Source: Spongilla lacustris (lineage: Eukaryota > Porifera > Demospongiae > Spongillida > Spongillidae). Taken from it: DNA of 64,000 bases. Of this stretch, positions 36,720 through 48,147 are shown piece after piece. Location: assembly GCA_949361645.1 (NCBI GenBank), contig OX442415.1, positions 5,754,023 to 5,818,022 on the forward strand, written 5' to 3'. How positions within the stretch are numbered: the first letter of the stretch is position 1; each line of letters begins with the position of its first letter. Both the position numbers and the translations under genes were made by a program. The notes beneath the pieces are model-generated. The model was not told the DNA's origin, did no database searches, and was given only the letters and a program-made list of their open reading frames with translations.

Positions 36720-37405
36720 ACAGGCTCAGCTTAGCCTGTGTAGAGGAGGCCTTGGGTTTAGGTCACTGTCCCACTCATCAGCAGCTTTCATCTCCTCTTT
36801 GTGCTCATCTGGCTTTGGTTATCTCACCATCTGTCTCTAGCAGTAGAGATCTTTAACAGCTTGGTCTCACAGCACGATGCAGTCAGTGTTGAGATCAACA
36901 CTGACTGCATCGTACTGTGAGACCAAGTCTCTCTTCATTGCTTCCTTCTTTCATATAGCTACTCCCTGTATGAACCCAATTCTCTCACAGATATCTCTTT
37001 CTTGTAAGTTAGATTGACCATGTCTTCGACATACTGCTAAACTAATCTTCCATGGCAGACAAGGCACGCCTTTTGTCAGGTTTCTTCCCCCATGCTCCGT
37101 TGTGCCCTCTGAAAGCTTTGGCTTAATTTGGATCCCCTAGTTTTCCAGGTTGCTATCAAATGGTGGCCTGGCCTTGATACGTCAGAGGACTCCCAATGTG
37201 CACTCATTTTGGCCACCATGCAGTTCCGGTTGTTTCCCATCATAATAGGACTAGTGGAGACCTGTCGTAGGGGGCACATTGGGGTCAAGGTGGAGGTTGA
37301 TGACATTTTAAGTAGAGACCACAGCAAGACCCATCCAGCAGACATCATACTTCCGTTAGGCAAAATTGCAGCATTGGAAGCCACTGTTTCCCCCTATATG
37401 TTATA
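36720..37405 (+). mobile_element. Degenerate LINE C-terminal copy
   Basis: It is collinear with 57200-57900: a CSSGFG-like segment near 36805, then MADKARLLSGFFPHAP near 37050, QVAIKWWPG near 37145, VETCRRGHIGVKVEV near 37260 and HPADII near 37330. Several frames are used and stops interrupt it. A 33-bp-arm hairpin (36860-36927) lies inside. Confidence 0.65.
36860..36927. repeat. Hairpin with 33-bp arms and 2-base loop
   Basis: The left arm CTTGGTCTCACAG...GTTGA and the right arm TCAAC...CTGTGAGACCAAG are complementary apart from about one mismatch. Confidence 0.85.
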
Positions 37406-37796
37406 AAGGCAGTTAGCCATGTTGTCTAGCAGTCACAATGATTATTTAACTAATTGCCTGAGTCATTTTGACACGTGACTTGGTTTGTAAGTCCATCCAA
37501 TCTGCCACCTATTTTTGTCAGATGTATACACTATTTATACACTATATACTTCTGCATGTATAGTGTAGTATCTTTTGCTATGATTCACAACAGCAGATTT
37601 TTGTGCTTCAAGAGTGTCTAAGTGAACACAAAGAGTTCATCTGCATTGAAACATTGGACAAGTCTACTCCTTTTGATACAATATTATTTCATAACAATTG
37701 ACTTAATTAAGACCTTTGCGGATGGGACTGAATGTTTTACAGTTCCGGGCCAATACAGTGACTAAATTTTTTATAACAGTATTAGTTATGTGAATA

Positions 37797-38024
37797 CAGG
37801 GGCGGATACAGGGGGGGGGGGGGGGGGGGGGGGTTGGGAGTTGCAACCCCCCCTTTTGTTCAAAAATACTCTTTTTTCGCACGCAGTTGTATGCAGACAG
37901 CACCCCCTCCCCTACCCCCACTTGTTGAATAGGCCGAAAGCGGACAGCACCCCCCCCCCCACCCCCACTCATCTTATTATTCATTAATAACCCCCCATTT
38001 TCTGAAATCCTGGATCTGCCCCTG
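37797..38024. mobile_element. 228-bp MITE with 5-bp target duplication
   Basis: The ends are CAGGGGCGGATACAG and CTGGATCTGCCCCTG, and the flanks are GAATA on both sides (37792-37796 and 38025-38029). Internally it has long G and C runs and the words TTGCAACCCCCC. It is related to the 1217-bp element at 55563-56779. Confidence 0.85.
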
Positions 38025-38233
38025 GAATATCTGGCACTATCTTAAAAACTTTAACAGCATGAAATCTGTATCATATTCTACTAGCAGTTGTGAGGTTTCA
38101 GAATATATATTTTATGTGATGCCATATTTTTATGTGTTTAGCAACTATTTTATCTATCTAAGTTTGTGGCTATATAAAAATGGATTGTTCCTTTTGGCTA
38201 TGGAGTGGCTGCACTCTGTGGTGATGAACCATC

Positions 38234-38503
38234 ATGATGCACATGAGCCTCACAATGAAACCAGCTAGGATGTTCGTGCTACTAAAACAGCCCCATATTC
38301 TATATCCACTGTACATATGCCTACATGATAGTGGCCTATCCACTCCTCCTCGTATGGTACTTCATCATTTTATGTTGAAATTTGGCTGTCCTCATTCACA
38401 TTTACCCATCCCACCCTTGTGCAGTACATGCCGTGAAATCAAGCATGTCTTGATTATATGTAGGTTTGTAGGTAATTGTAGCACGGCTTTGTCATTTAGG
38501 TGA
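38234..38503 (+). mobile_element. Possible degenerate LINE fragment
   Basis: An open frame ends with HHFMLKFGCPHSH, then PPLCSTCREIKHVLIICRFV. The C-x-x-C...H-V/I-L-x-x-C pattern resembles the zinc-binding C-terminus of Jockey-like or related LINE polyproteins. It is short and uncertain. Confidence 0.3.
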
Positions 38504-38957
38504 TTTGAAACCAACTATTGTATGCCACATCTCGGGTTCAGGAATTGCTTAATTGTGGGCAGTGTTCGAGCAGTTCAGATTCAGAAGTCCGCGGCCAAAT
38601 TGATATATTAATTGACAACACATAACATACTGTGCAAGGTAGCTGTTCCATTGAAATATCATGCATAATTGCAAATGGTGTGCCTCGCCATAAGCGGGTA
38701 CCAACCTTAGTCATCTTTTATGATATGCCTATATAAAATTATTGTCCCCATTTGGGGTTTGGGGTATAGTGGAACACTGAAAACCCTACCCCAATGGCCC
38801 CAGAAATTTTTTTGAGTTATATAAACATATGGGTATGATGCATTGGTAGCCATCACCATTATGAAAGTGAAACAGGTCAACAGTACATGATTTCATACAT
38901 GAAAATAATATCACAGACTGTGCCTATGCATTTGCTATCATGTGAACATTGCTACAG
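38504..38957. other. Region upstream of the receptor start
   Basis: No exon or clear core promoter is seen. A splice-acceptor-like GCTACAG directly precedes the ATG at 38958, so a 5' UTR exon may lie here. Confidence 0.35.
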
Positions 38958-41900
38958 ATGCATCAGAACCTGTTGAGGCTTGCTCCCATCTTGATGATGT
39001 TGTGCCTACTCCTGGGAGTGAGAGGTAATTTGCAAGCACACATCATCTTGGATATACACCTTGCCTAATTGTGAGCTTTTGTTCATTGTGTAAGCCAGGC
39101 ACTACATGTGGGTTTGTAGTCATTGCATACTTTATTGTATTAATGAGCACATTTATCAGTTAGGTTTGTGTTACACCAGAAATGCTTAGTCTGTTTTTCT
39201 CCAACATGCATATATGTAGTGGTGTGAAACTATAATGTACATGTACAAGCTCTGCTTATCACCTGTTATTGAACCATGCTTACCATCTTCAGGTACTACT
39301 GGCTATGTAGTCCTCACACCACTACAGAACTACACAGTATTTGAGAACAATGCTTCAGCTGTTTTCTACTGTTCTGGATATGGATCTGCTCTTGTGTGGA
39401 TTTTAAATGAAAGTGCTTATGGTCCAATACACGCACAAAGAGGAATAACATTCACACTCAGTGGAGCTCAAGCTACTGTCACATCTAACCTCTACATCCC
39501 AGCTAGTGTTACCAATAACAACACAGAAGTGATGTGTAAAGTGGCAGATGGCACTTTCACCAATGTACAGACCAGTAATTCATCAAACCTTACTGTTCAG
39601 GGTAAGGATTAGATAGCTATAAATATAACACCAGTTCCGTGAGAATCGAAGGTTTTTTGGGGCTATTTTGTCGAACTCAAGTTTTAGAAAATTAGTCGGA
39701 CTACATTTTTTAGTCCTAAAAGCATAAGAACATAGAGGTGCAACTCTTTGCATGAGGTTTGCGCTATTTCCAGCGCCGTGTGTGCTTCTCGTCGTAACCT
39801 GCATTCGTTTCTAGTCAAATGGTTGGTAGTTTCACAGATAAAAGTACAATTTTTTCTGAAGCCTTTTCTAACTCCAAAAACGGTCCAAATATGCTTACCT
39901 TTGTACGATGCGTCGGTTTTGTACACATTTATACCGTCTAACTGTATGCGAGCGTTGAAACCAGCACTTCTTATTATGACGATCTTTGTGGCCGCGTTCA
40001 CAGACCGATGTATTATTCCGTGGGTGTGCAGCATAATGTCGATCTTTGGCTGATATATAAGTCTACGCGTGCGCTATTTTCCATTTGTATACAGTCATAG
40101 ATAGTAGCGTTCATAGTACACATCAGAACATATATACATGTATGTCATCACTGCTGCTAAACAGAAGCTGCTTGCGTGTGCTCTGTTACTCGCTCTGGCT
40201 TATTTTTGATGTGGTGGTGGCAGCTGCAGAGCCTGAGGTATACCTCCAGTTCCACTTGGAGAGATCTTTTTCCATATCCAAATGCTCAAAGCTTATCCTT
40301 GCCTTCTTTTGCCTTCCAGAGCTCCCTTCATCACTTTGATGCTTTAGCCTAATGCAAATTTCCTGCCAATGCTTTGATACTCACTCCTGGCTGTGGATGT
40401 TTACTCCATCTGATTGCTTTCTGCAACTGCAGCCTAGCCAGGCAAACATATGGTTTGCTGTCATATGATTCTGAATACTACTGGCAGGACAGCAAGCCAC
40501 AAGCATATGCAGTCACATGACAGCAAGCTACAGCCATGTGCACTCATATGACAGCAAGCCATGGCCATGTGCAGTCATATGACAGCAACCACAACCATGT
40601 GCAGTCATATGACAGCAAGCCACAAGCATATGCAGTCACATGACAGCAAGCTACAGCCATGTGCACTCATATGACAGCAAGCCATGGCCATGTGCAGTCA
40701 TATGACAGCAACCACAACCATGTGCAGTCATATGACAGCAACCACGGCCATGTGTAGTCATATGACAGCAACCACGGCCATGTGCAGTCATATGACAGCA
40801 AGCCATAGCCATCTGCAGTCATATGACAGCAATCCACAAGCATGCATGTGCAGACATATGACAGCAAGCTATGGCCATGTGTAGTCATATGAAAGCAAGC
40901 CACAGCCATGCACATGCTTCTATACCTTCAAAATGTGTGCCTGAGATGCATGCTAGATTGAATCCTTGTCTTCAATCACTGGTGTAACCTCAATGTCTGC
41001 AGTATCTGGGTTGTACCCGAGCTACACATTCAGGATATTACCGATCTGCCAGAATTAGATCTGCCAGAATTAGATAAAGCTATTGCCTTGCCTGGTTGAC
41101 CACACGTACGTGGATGCCACATGCAGCATCTTATGCAGTCTGTTCCTGCATGGCACTTGTTGCTCACTGGCTTCTGAGGATAATTTTTATATTGCAAAAA
41201 CTTATAATGTGCATGCGCAAAATAGTAAGTGTAAGTCTGGGTACGAGTTTATATACCAAACGGAGCAGTTTGCACGTAAACTATGCTAGCTATGAACATG
41301 CTATTCACTAGGCCTCTATTTGGTATCTAGAAGAATCTAAAAATACCATCAGATTTTGTTGAAAAGCGATAGGAAAAAGTGTACCGATCAGCTTTCGAAT
41401 GTCAAAAAACGGGAGAGTGCGTAGGTTTCACTCGATACAAGTATGTTGTTTTATATGTCACAAAGCTAAAATTTATACCAAATGGCTCAGAGAGAGTTGG
41501 CCTATCAGAAAATATGCTTTCTAAAGCATACAGAACTTTTCCGACTAATTTTCCAAAAGGTCGGTTCGACATTCGATTCTCACGGAAGCGGTGTTAATTA
41601 AAATATATTTATATATGACTTGGTCTTTGCTTTATTTGTGCTTACATGTGCAGATGCAAATGTTATGATTATAAAAAGGTGATGGACCTGGTTACCGGGA
41701 AGTCCATTACAACTACAATATGTCATGCACCTTCACTATTACATTTTTCATACAACATTAATGTTTGGGTAAAAGGTTGCAAGCTGAGATGTATCCATGC
41801 ATTGGGAATTCTTGATCTTGTTTTGATTTTACTATAAATGATAGTGATTTGCAATTGTGTGAGATTTATAACATTTCTGGACACATGTACATGTATGATA

Positions 41901-43251
41901 GAAATGAGCAGGTGCATCATCCTGGTAGAGTTGCTTACAAACACCTTGATACAGCCATGTTTGCAATGAAAACTTTCTTTAAATGTATGCATCACTCAGC
42001 CAGATTACTGTGAGGTATTACAACTATTGTTCAGTCAATTTGTATTTGGTAGCCATGCTGCAGCTATCTAATTTTGTTGTTTGTTTGCAATCACAATAAT
42101 TTCAGTACAATGTGCACTTTGCTTCATCACCTTCTAGGTCCTCTTGATGCTCCATACAACTTCTCAGTGGCCATGTCCAACACATCCTTCAATCTCTCCT
42201 GGGGTGCTCCCTTCAGTATTGATGTCACTGGGTACCCTGCTGATATATTCAATTACACCCTGTGTACCAATATCACCATATATGGATGTAAGACCATCCC
42301 CAGTGACCCAGACTGTACCTTCCCAAGGACATGTACCTCATCAGTTGATTTCACTCACCCTTCACTAAATGGTACAAATAAGACCATCATGGACTATGGT
42401 GATCCAATTGTATTCATATTCTTTGGCATAAATGGAGCTGGGAATGGGACCATGGCCAATTTTACATACATGTATAGTTCAACAAAGGAAGCAGGTCTGT
42501 GTAACTCTGTTAATTATATAAGAGTAGTGCTTATACATACACACATGGTGTATCAGATGGGCAGCCATAACATGTTCCTTGCATGTTAATGATGGAAAAC
42601 CTGTACCCTCTATTATGTTTTCTAGCAGTGTACAATGATATTTTGTTTATGAAAACATAATCTACATTTCATTATAATAAGGTTCAATGACACAAACATT
42701 TCCAAGTCCAACTGACGCAGCAGTGACAAATGTCACATCCTTTACCGACTTCAAAACTGAAACTTCAATTGGTTAGTTAGAAGCTGTAGTGTTTTACAGA
42801 GTCAAATGTGTCCTGATATATAGCAGCACTTGTTGTGGGAGTCACCATTGGAGTTACTGGTGCTGTTGTATTGATTGTATTCAGTATTGGAATAGCCATC
42901 AAATGCTACATTCTTAAGAGAAAAGCACGTAAGTTATAAACACTCATAGCGATCCAATAACAGGATATCCATGTTTATCACCAACTGATTGCAAACCTAC
43001 ATGTACCTCAGAATCACAATTGAAATCACAAAACAAGGTTATATGCTGGCAGATATGTATTTTAATAAGTGATACAGTTTTACCTACCAGCACTCTTTGT
43101 GTATGTTTTGTCCATACATACCATCATCTACTTTATACAGGTGAAATTGGACATTCCTTGCTACACAGATGTGGCATGTCTTCAAGTCATCACAATTCCT
43201 GTCCCAAATGATGAGGTTCAGTACAGTGAAGTAAAAGCTCCACATAACTGA
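38958..43251 (+). CDS. Type I receptor: signal peptide, Ig-like, Fn3, TM, ITIM tail
   Basis: Exons: 38958-39024 signal peptide (MHQNLLRLAPILMMLCLLLG); 39293-39601 Ig-like domain; 42138-42494 Fn3; 42682-42771 Ser/Thr stalk; 42824-42928 TM; 43141-43251 tail. The Ig exon has VFYCSG, LVWILN and EVMCKV, the two Cys and core Trp of an Ig fold. The Fn3 exon has SFNLSWGAP and NYTL plus four extra Cys (LCTNITIYGCK and DCTFPRTC). All extracellular exons are phase 1-1. The TM is VVGVTIGVTGAVVLIVFSIG, then KCYILKRKA. The tail has CYTDV and VQYSEV, the latter a canonical ITIM. The tail frame fits only if a 26-nt microexon (43012-43037) is included; otherwise it reads out of frame and stops at 43211. With it the protein is about 354 residues. 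There are many N-x-S/T sites. It is probably a cell-surface inhibitory-type receptor; the ligand is unknown. Confidence 0.8.
39626..41596. mobile_element. 1.97-kb TIR element inserted in the Ig-Fn3 intron
   Basis: The ends are TAACACCAGTTCCGTGAGAATC and, reverse-complemented from the right, TAACACCGCTTCCGTGAGAATC, about 25 bp with two mismatches. Flanking intron sequence (TTTATTTGTGCTTACATGTGC just right of the insertion) matches 59950-60000 in the paralogue, which lacks the insert. No transposase is recognised. It contains a minisatellite (40487-40915). The target duplication is unclear. Confidence 0.75.
40487..40915. repeat. 30-31-bp minisatellite
   Basis: Units of the form GTGCAGTCATATGACAGCAA followed by a variable CCACAACCAT/GCCATGGCCAT part, about 14 copies. 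Confidence 0.85.
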
Positions 43252-43259
43252 GGAAGTAA

Positions 43260-44250
43260 GTTATTGCTTTGCAACATAACTTCAAGTTGTTTAGATATTG
43301 CACTTACATCTTAAAAGCTGCTATGTATGTGTATTTTTAATTCATTAAAAACAAATTATGAATTAATTTATTTTTCTATACCATTTCTGTTACAGGTGTC
43401 CTTTGTAGTAACATCCCCGTTAAATGTAGCAGTACAGCTACCTGAATGGGACCACCATTTTGCTCAATCAATCCTTGTTCGCTCCTATCACCAAACACCC
43501 CAATAAGAAACTGAACTTTATATATAGTTGTTTTTTTGTTTGTTTGTTTGTTGACGATTGTATTGGATCAGATATCGAGCATCCACAAATGAACGCAACA
43601 CTTTTGAATCACAGTAACTCAAGATTAAAGTTAATTAACCATTTAATGTTTATACATTACAGTAGTTAGGCATGCAAATACCTATTCGATTATTCTAAGT
43701 GGTTATGTAATTATATCGAATCCTTCATAACCAACATATTCAAAACCCTCGATTATCAAGATTATTGTTAGAGACAATTGATTTTAATCACCATTAATAA
43801 GTAATGCAAGATCTGAAATGCAGATCAAGCTCAGCCAAGACATACCAGCAAACCAATGTTTAATCTGTGCTGATTGTAATTGTAGTCATGCTTATCATTA
43901 ATGATACAGAAACGTAAATCAGTAAACCATTTCACAGTATAAATGAGGTTGGTGTTTAAAGGCAATAGTAGTGTTGTAGTACACGTTCTCCACATTCTCC
44001 TCAGCCTCCATCAAGGTCTTCATCATCTGGTACCACCCTCTACTTCATGACCACACCCTCCAGCACCTTCACCTTACAATCTATCCACCTCACCTTTGTA
44101 GCATTGAATAAATGGCTTGTTTGCACAAATGTTAAAACAGGAGGTTTGAACCTTAAAATGAAAAATAATTTGAGGCACTAAGATAGGCACTTGATTAAAC
44201 GTGTCTGTAAAGAATTTGTTACAGTTGTGGGAACTAATCATGTGATGAAA
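43260..44250. other. 3' flank of the receptor, duplicated from the 60-1010 region
   Basis: Matches to 540-1010 show the same segmental duplication. The second tail exon present in the first copy (168-272) is absent here. After the TTACAG at about 43391-43396 an open stretch of about 41 codons could be an alternative tail exon, but nothing supports it. AATAAA lies at 44107-44112. Confidence 0.5.
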
Positions 44251-45420
44251 GTGATTGATAAAACAGTTTATATATATAATTGGGAAAGTTTACGAGAAAA
44301 GGGACCTAGCGTGTATTATAGAAAAGTATAATAAAAATGCATTACGTTTGATTTGCTATAACTTCCGAACAGTTAATGCTATCAACTTCCTATTTTCAAC
44401 ACTTCATACTGCACCATTTCTCTATGGTAAAATACATTTTGGAGTCTTGCACTTGCTCCGTGTCAGTATTGCAACGTTCGATACCTCACTGGGTTCAAAC
44501 CCAATGCATTCAATGTAATCATCTCCAACATACAAGCATTCTGCAGCTGTGTATAGCAAATGGGATAAAATTACAATTATGACTGTGCTTTGCCAGTATT
44601 TATTCGTCACTCCAAATATCCAACCCATAAGTGATTATAAGTATATATATGTCCCTGAAATTAACATACATGGTGGCTCAAAGACTACATCCCCAGGATG
44701 AATATATACCTGGTGGTGTGAGGATGTAGATGTAGTTGGTGACTCAGCTATAACAAGTATCATAACCTCACATCCTGTGTTTACAAACAATGGACAGCTT
44801 TTATCCCTAGTGTCAGCACACCTGCAAATACTTGCATGCCATGCAGGGGTGTGTGGTGCCATAGCCCTTAAAAATGTAAGTCAAGTCTTCTGCACTCTAT
44901 ATAGCATTGGGTATAAAAATGTCAATTGGGCTGGGCCTCACGAGAGGTCGATTTCTGGATACTAGCTTATGACAATTCAATACATGTACACATTAGCTGT
45001 AGAACCTTATGTATTATTAACTTAAGAACGGTCAAACATGTACAGATGAGGAGCATTAATTATGGAATTGTATTACAGGGGAGTGCTGTATGTGTAGTGT
45101 TGAATGCGAATCATTTCCAAGGATTCAAATAAGAAGTATTAGAGACCGTGCAGATATATACATGTAACATGAAAGATCATTTCTACACCTTAAAACTTAC
45201 TTCTTCACAAATCTTAAGACTGGTATATACTTATATATTTTTAATCCTTAAGTGCCGAATGATGAGTTTTCATTTGTAGCTCTCATCCGAATTTTCCTGT
45301 GGAGGACAGTCTGTTTAACAATGGTACACCTCTAGAAAGCTATGTTTGCCACTGCATGCAGTTACCCCCATGAATTACATGAGCTGTTTATAACGTTTTA
45401 TTTCCTACTATGGGGCACTA
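44251..45420. other. No recognised gene
   Basis: GGTTCAAACCC near 44491 resembles a tRNA B box, but no tRNA fold fits. Several short open frames have no domain. Confidence 0.4.
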
Positions 45421-46460
45421 TTGCCATTTGGTCACCTTTTGCAAAGAATACACTGATGTTGTAGTATAGATGACTTCAGCTGGAGGGGTTGATTTTATAT
45501 GTGTGTGTTCATGTGTGTTTTAGTGATGAACTTGCATGTACTTGTACATGTGTGGTGTTGCACATTGTATGATGTGTGCTTTGGCATGCCGACAGACTAG
45601 TGTGAGGTGTAGTGCGACATCAAGTTAACATCAAGTTATCTTTCCCAAAATGCATCTGATGTACATTAAATATCAGCAAACAACTTTACCATCATAACAT
45701 ATTGTTTTTAAACCCTACCATTGATAACCATGCAGGTCCCTTCTTCCATACAGCTGCTGAGCGATGAAAATGACAGAATACGGGAGGTAGAAACCAACCC
45801 TCAAAAAAGTGATACCCTTCAGTCTGGTGTGTTTTGCATATGTGGAGCAGGGGAGAGAGTGAACAATGAAGCCATGACAATTCCTATGTGGGGACCGGGT
45901 CTGAGGACTCAGGTGTGCTTGCTTAAAAGCTGTATTACATGTACAGCTATGATGTGAACTTGTAGCAGTTTTACATTAATTAAATAGAACATTTCTTTGG
46001 CAAGTATTGGGAAGTAGTCATGTTGCATGTAATTTAACCTATCCATACTGCATGACCTGTGGATATCACATGACCCAGATAAAGCAGTTTGCAGTTAGGT
46101 ATGATAATTGTTCCATAGTGTGTTCAAATTCACGTGACAATGTAGGTGTCCACCCCCTTTTTTAGACCCCATCAAATTTTCCTCTCTGCTGCCAACATAA
46201 CATACTCCACTCTGGCTATCCTTTGCTATTTTGAGGGGCACTAAACAATGCCTATATAGGAGGGGTCATGACCTACAGTGTGTAAGTGGAAAAGTGGGAC
46301 ATTAATTGACAATGGACTTAATACTGGAACAGCTCCATATGTGTATTAAATACATATGTGTATATGCCTGTGACATGACAAGTCAATATAAATAATTGAC
46401 ACCAATAATGGTTGCTGAAATATAATCATAATAATAATGTACTATACATACATGTAAGGC
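45421..46460. repeat. Repeat related to 62560-62860, split by insertion of copy C
   Basis: 45440-45480 and 46217-46330 together match 62575-62730 without interruption (ACCTTTTGCAAAGAATACAC, AATGCCTATATAGGAGGGGT and GTAAGTGG). The intervening 45481-46216 is dispersed-repeat copy C. Confidence 0.75.
45481..46216 (+). mobile_element. Dispersed repeat, copy C (about 736-bp insertion)
   Basis: It shares AACATCAAGTTATCT, AACCAACCCTCAA..AAGTGAT, GTCTGGTGTGTTTT and CACATGACCCAGATAAAGCAG-type blocks with copies A and B. An uninterrupted relative at 62560-62860 shows the empty site. No terminal repeat or coding frame was recognised. Confidence 0.65.
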
Positions 46461-47520
46461 AAAACAAACATAGGTAGGTGATACGCTTTGACAAGAGAGA
46501 ACTGAGCACACACATACACACACATACATGATAAACTTATTCTTGTACGCTGGGAAGTCCTATGCCATCAACCATGTCCAGTGCAATCATCCATTTTACA
46601 CGGGAACCTCGGAGACATAAATTTGTGGCTCTGATGATGGTTGTTGTGCTGACAGGAAGTTTGTAGTAATAACATATGGTGGTAGGGACAGCACTAACAG
46701 GAACAGGATGCATGAACTATATGCTTTGTATAACATTTGGAGTGAGAAACAAAAATACAAAAACAATGCATTAAAGCTATTATGGATAAGCTTATTCATG
46801 CTATAATACATTTATGTAAATGTAGGTTTTACCTTGATTAGATAACTTTAAAATTTGCAATGGTGTGTGTGTGTGTGTTAGTGACTAGGTATGATCACGA
46901 CTTCGTTTCTTCTCTTTGTGTACACGGAATTCATCCCTGCTTGCTGACATTTACCAATAGGCATAAACACTGAAGTATGACTTTAATATATACTATGTAG
47001 ATCACACACTATCTTCCAACACACGTCAACATCTGGCACTACAAGCAATGCACTTCTTGTATTATATAGTCCCATGGCACACATTGCATAGCTCACTTGA
47101 AGTCACTGGGAGTCCTTGTGATCCCTTGTGATCCCTCACACATTGCTGGATACATTATGTGAGTAAAAAACATACAAGAAAAAAATAAAATAATCCTACC
47201 ATTTCAAATAATACATATCACCTATTGAAATTTTATAACTACTTCAGTTTATTTCAAAATTAATAAACTAAAATGAGTAAAACTTTACAAGACTGAGATT
47301 TGTGAGAGACTCCATAATACATGATAAAATGCATTTGAACAAAATTGCATATGTGCACTGTTGTGAATTGTATATTTATACAGTGTAATACAAACTTGCA
47401 TAAAGTATTTCATTGCCTGCAGAGTATGAAATGAATATGTGTTTGCCTATTTACATGTACAGTGTTATGTGTGTCAGAGATATTACAGTTACGTCACTAA
47501 ATATTCTTCTGCTGGGCTGT
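46461..47520. other. No recognised gene
   Basis: 46640-46680 resembles 62826-62860, and 46996-47060 resembles 1070-1140. Otherwise it is AT-rich and non-coding. Confidence 0.4.
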
Positions 47521-47529
47521 GCACTACAT

Positions 47530-47800
47530 TATTCTAACATATCTGATGCCACAAGGGAAGCTAGAGCTGTAGCCACAGCTGCTGAAGCCAGGAAGAAGGA
47601 GAAATATGCTCTGCTGTCCAAATCCCACCTTTTTGTACCAATTGCAATTGCCCCTCAGGTGCCCTTGGCCCTGATGCACTAAGTCAGCAGGCATCAGCAG
47701 AGCATGACACATGATCACCAGTCCCTCCCATTCCTTCTCCAGAGAGTGTCCATTGCACTACAGCACGGCAATGCTGCCTCTGTGTTGGGCACCACAAGTA
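47530..47800 (+). mobile_element. LINE C-terminal remnant of a second family
   Basis: The frame has DATREARAVATAAEARKKEK, then YALLSKSHLFVPIAI. After a frameshift it continues as GPDALSQQ and QRVSIALQHGNAASVLGT. The ending QRVSxAxQxGNAASVxGT is characteristic of certain invertebrate reverse-transcriptase polyproteins (recalled). It is 5'-truncated and broken. Confidence 0.6.
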
Positions 47801-47851
47801 GCGGCATGTAATTTATATAGTGTAACCCTGTGTGTATCCAGTACCATTTAT

Positions 47852-48147
47852 ACAAGTAAATCAAAAACTTCTCTATCGAGAAAGTGATTGGTGGGATGTA
47901 GGATTGGTGGTGCAAAAAGCAAGGAAACAAGGTACAGTGTGTTAAAGTGAGGTTTGGTAGGATCCTACAACTTACAGTCCTGAATTTTCAAACGATGAAG
48001 CCTATTTGCAAATGTAGGACTGTTATAGTTGTAGGATCCTACCAAACCTCACTTTAACACACTGTACCTTGTTTCCTTGCTTTTTGCACCACCAAACCTA
48101 CATCCCACCAATCACTTTCTCGATAGAGAAGTTTTTGATTTACTTGT
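47852..48147. repeat. 296-bp foldback with arms of about 130 bp
   Basis: The left arm 47852-47981 (ACAAGTAAATCAAAAACTTC...) and the right arm 48016-48147 (...GAAGTTTTTGATTTACTTGT) are nearly exact reverse complements around a loop of about 34 bp. There is no open frame. It could be a MITE or a recent inverted duplication, and would give a long hairpin if transcribed. Confidence 0.9.

Noticed and set aside
39684..40034. 116-codon minus-strand frame in the intron insertion
   Set aside because: No recognisable domain, and it lies inside a non-autonomous TIR element.
43020..43211. Alternative frame of the tail exon of the complete receptor
   Set aside because: The paralogous exons at 1-64 and 168-272 conserve the other (ITIM) frame; this one is kept only as the microexon-skipped product.
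44480..44510. tRNA-like B box GGTTCAAACCC
   Set aside because: No A box, acceptor stem or anticodon arm fits upstream.
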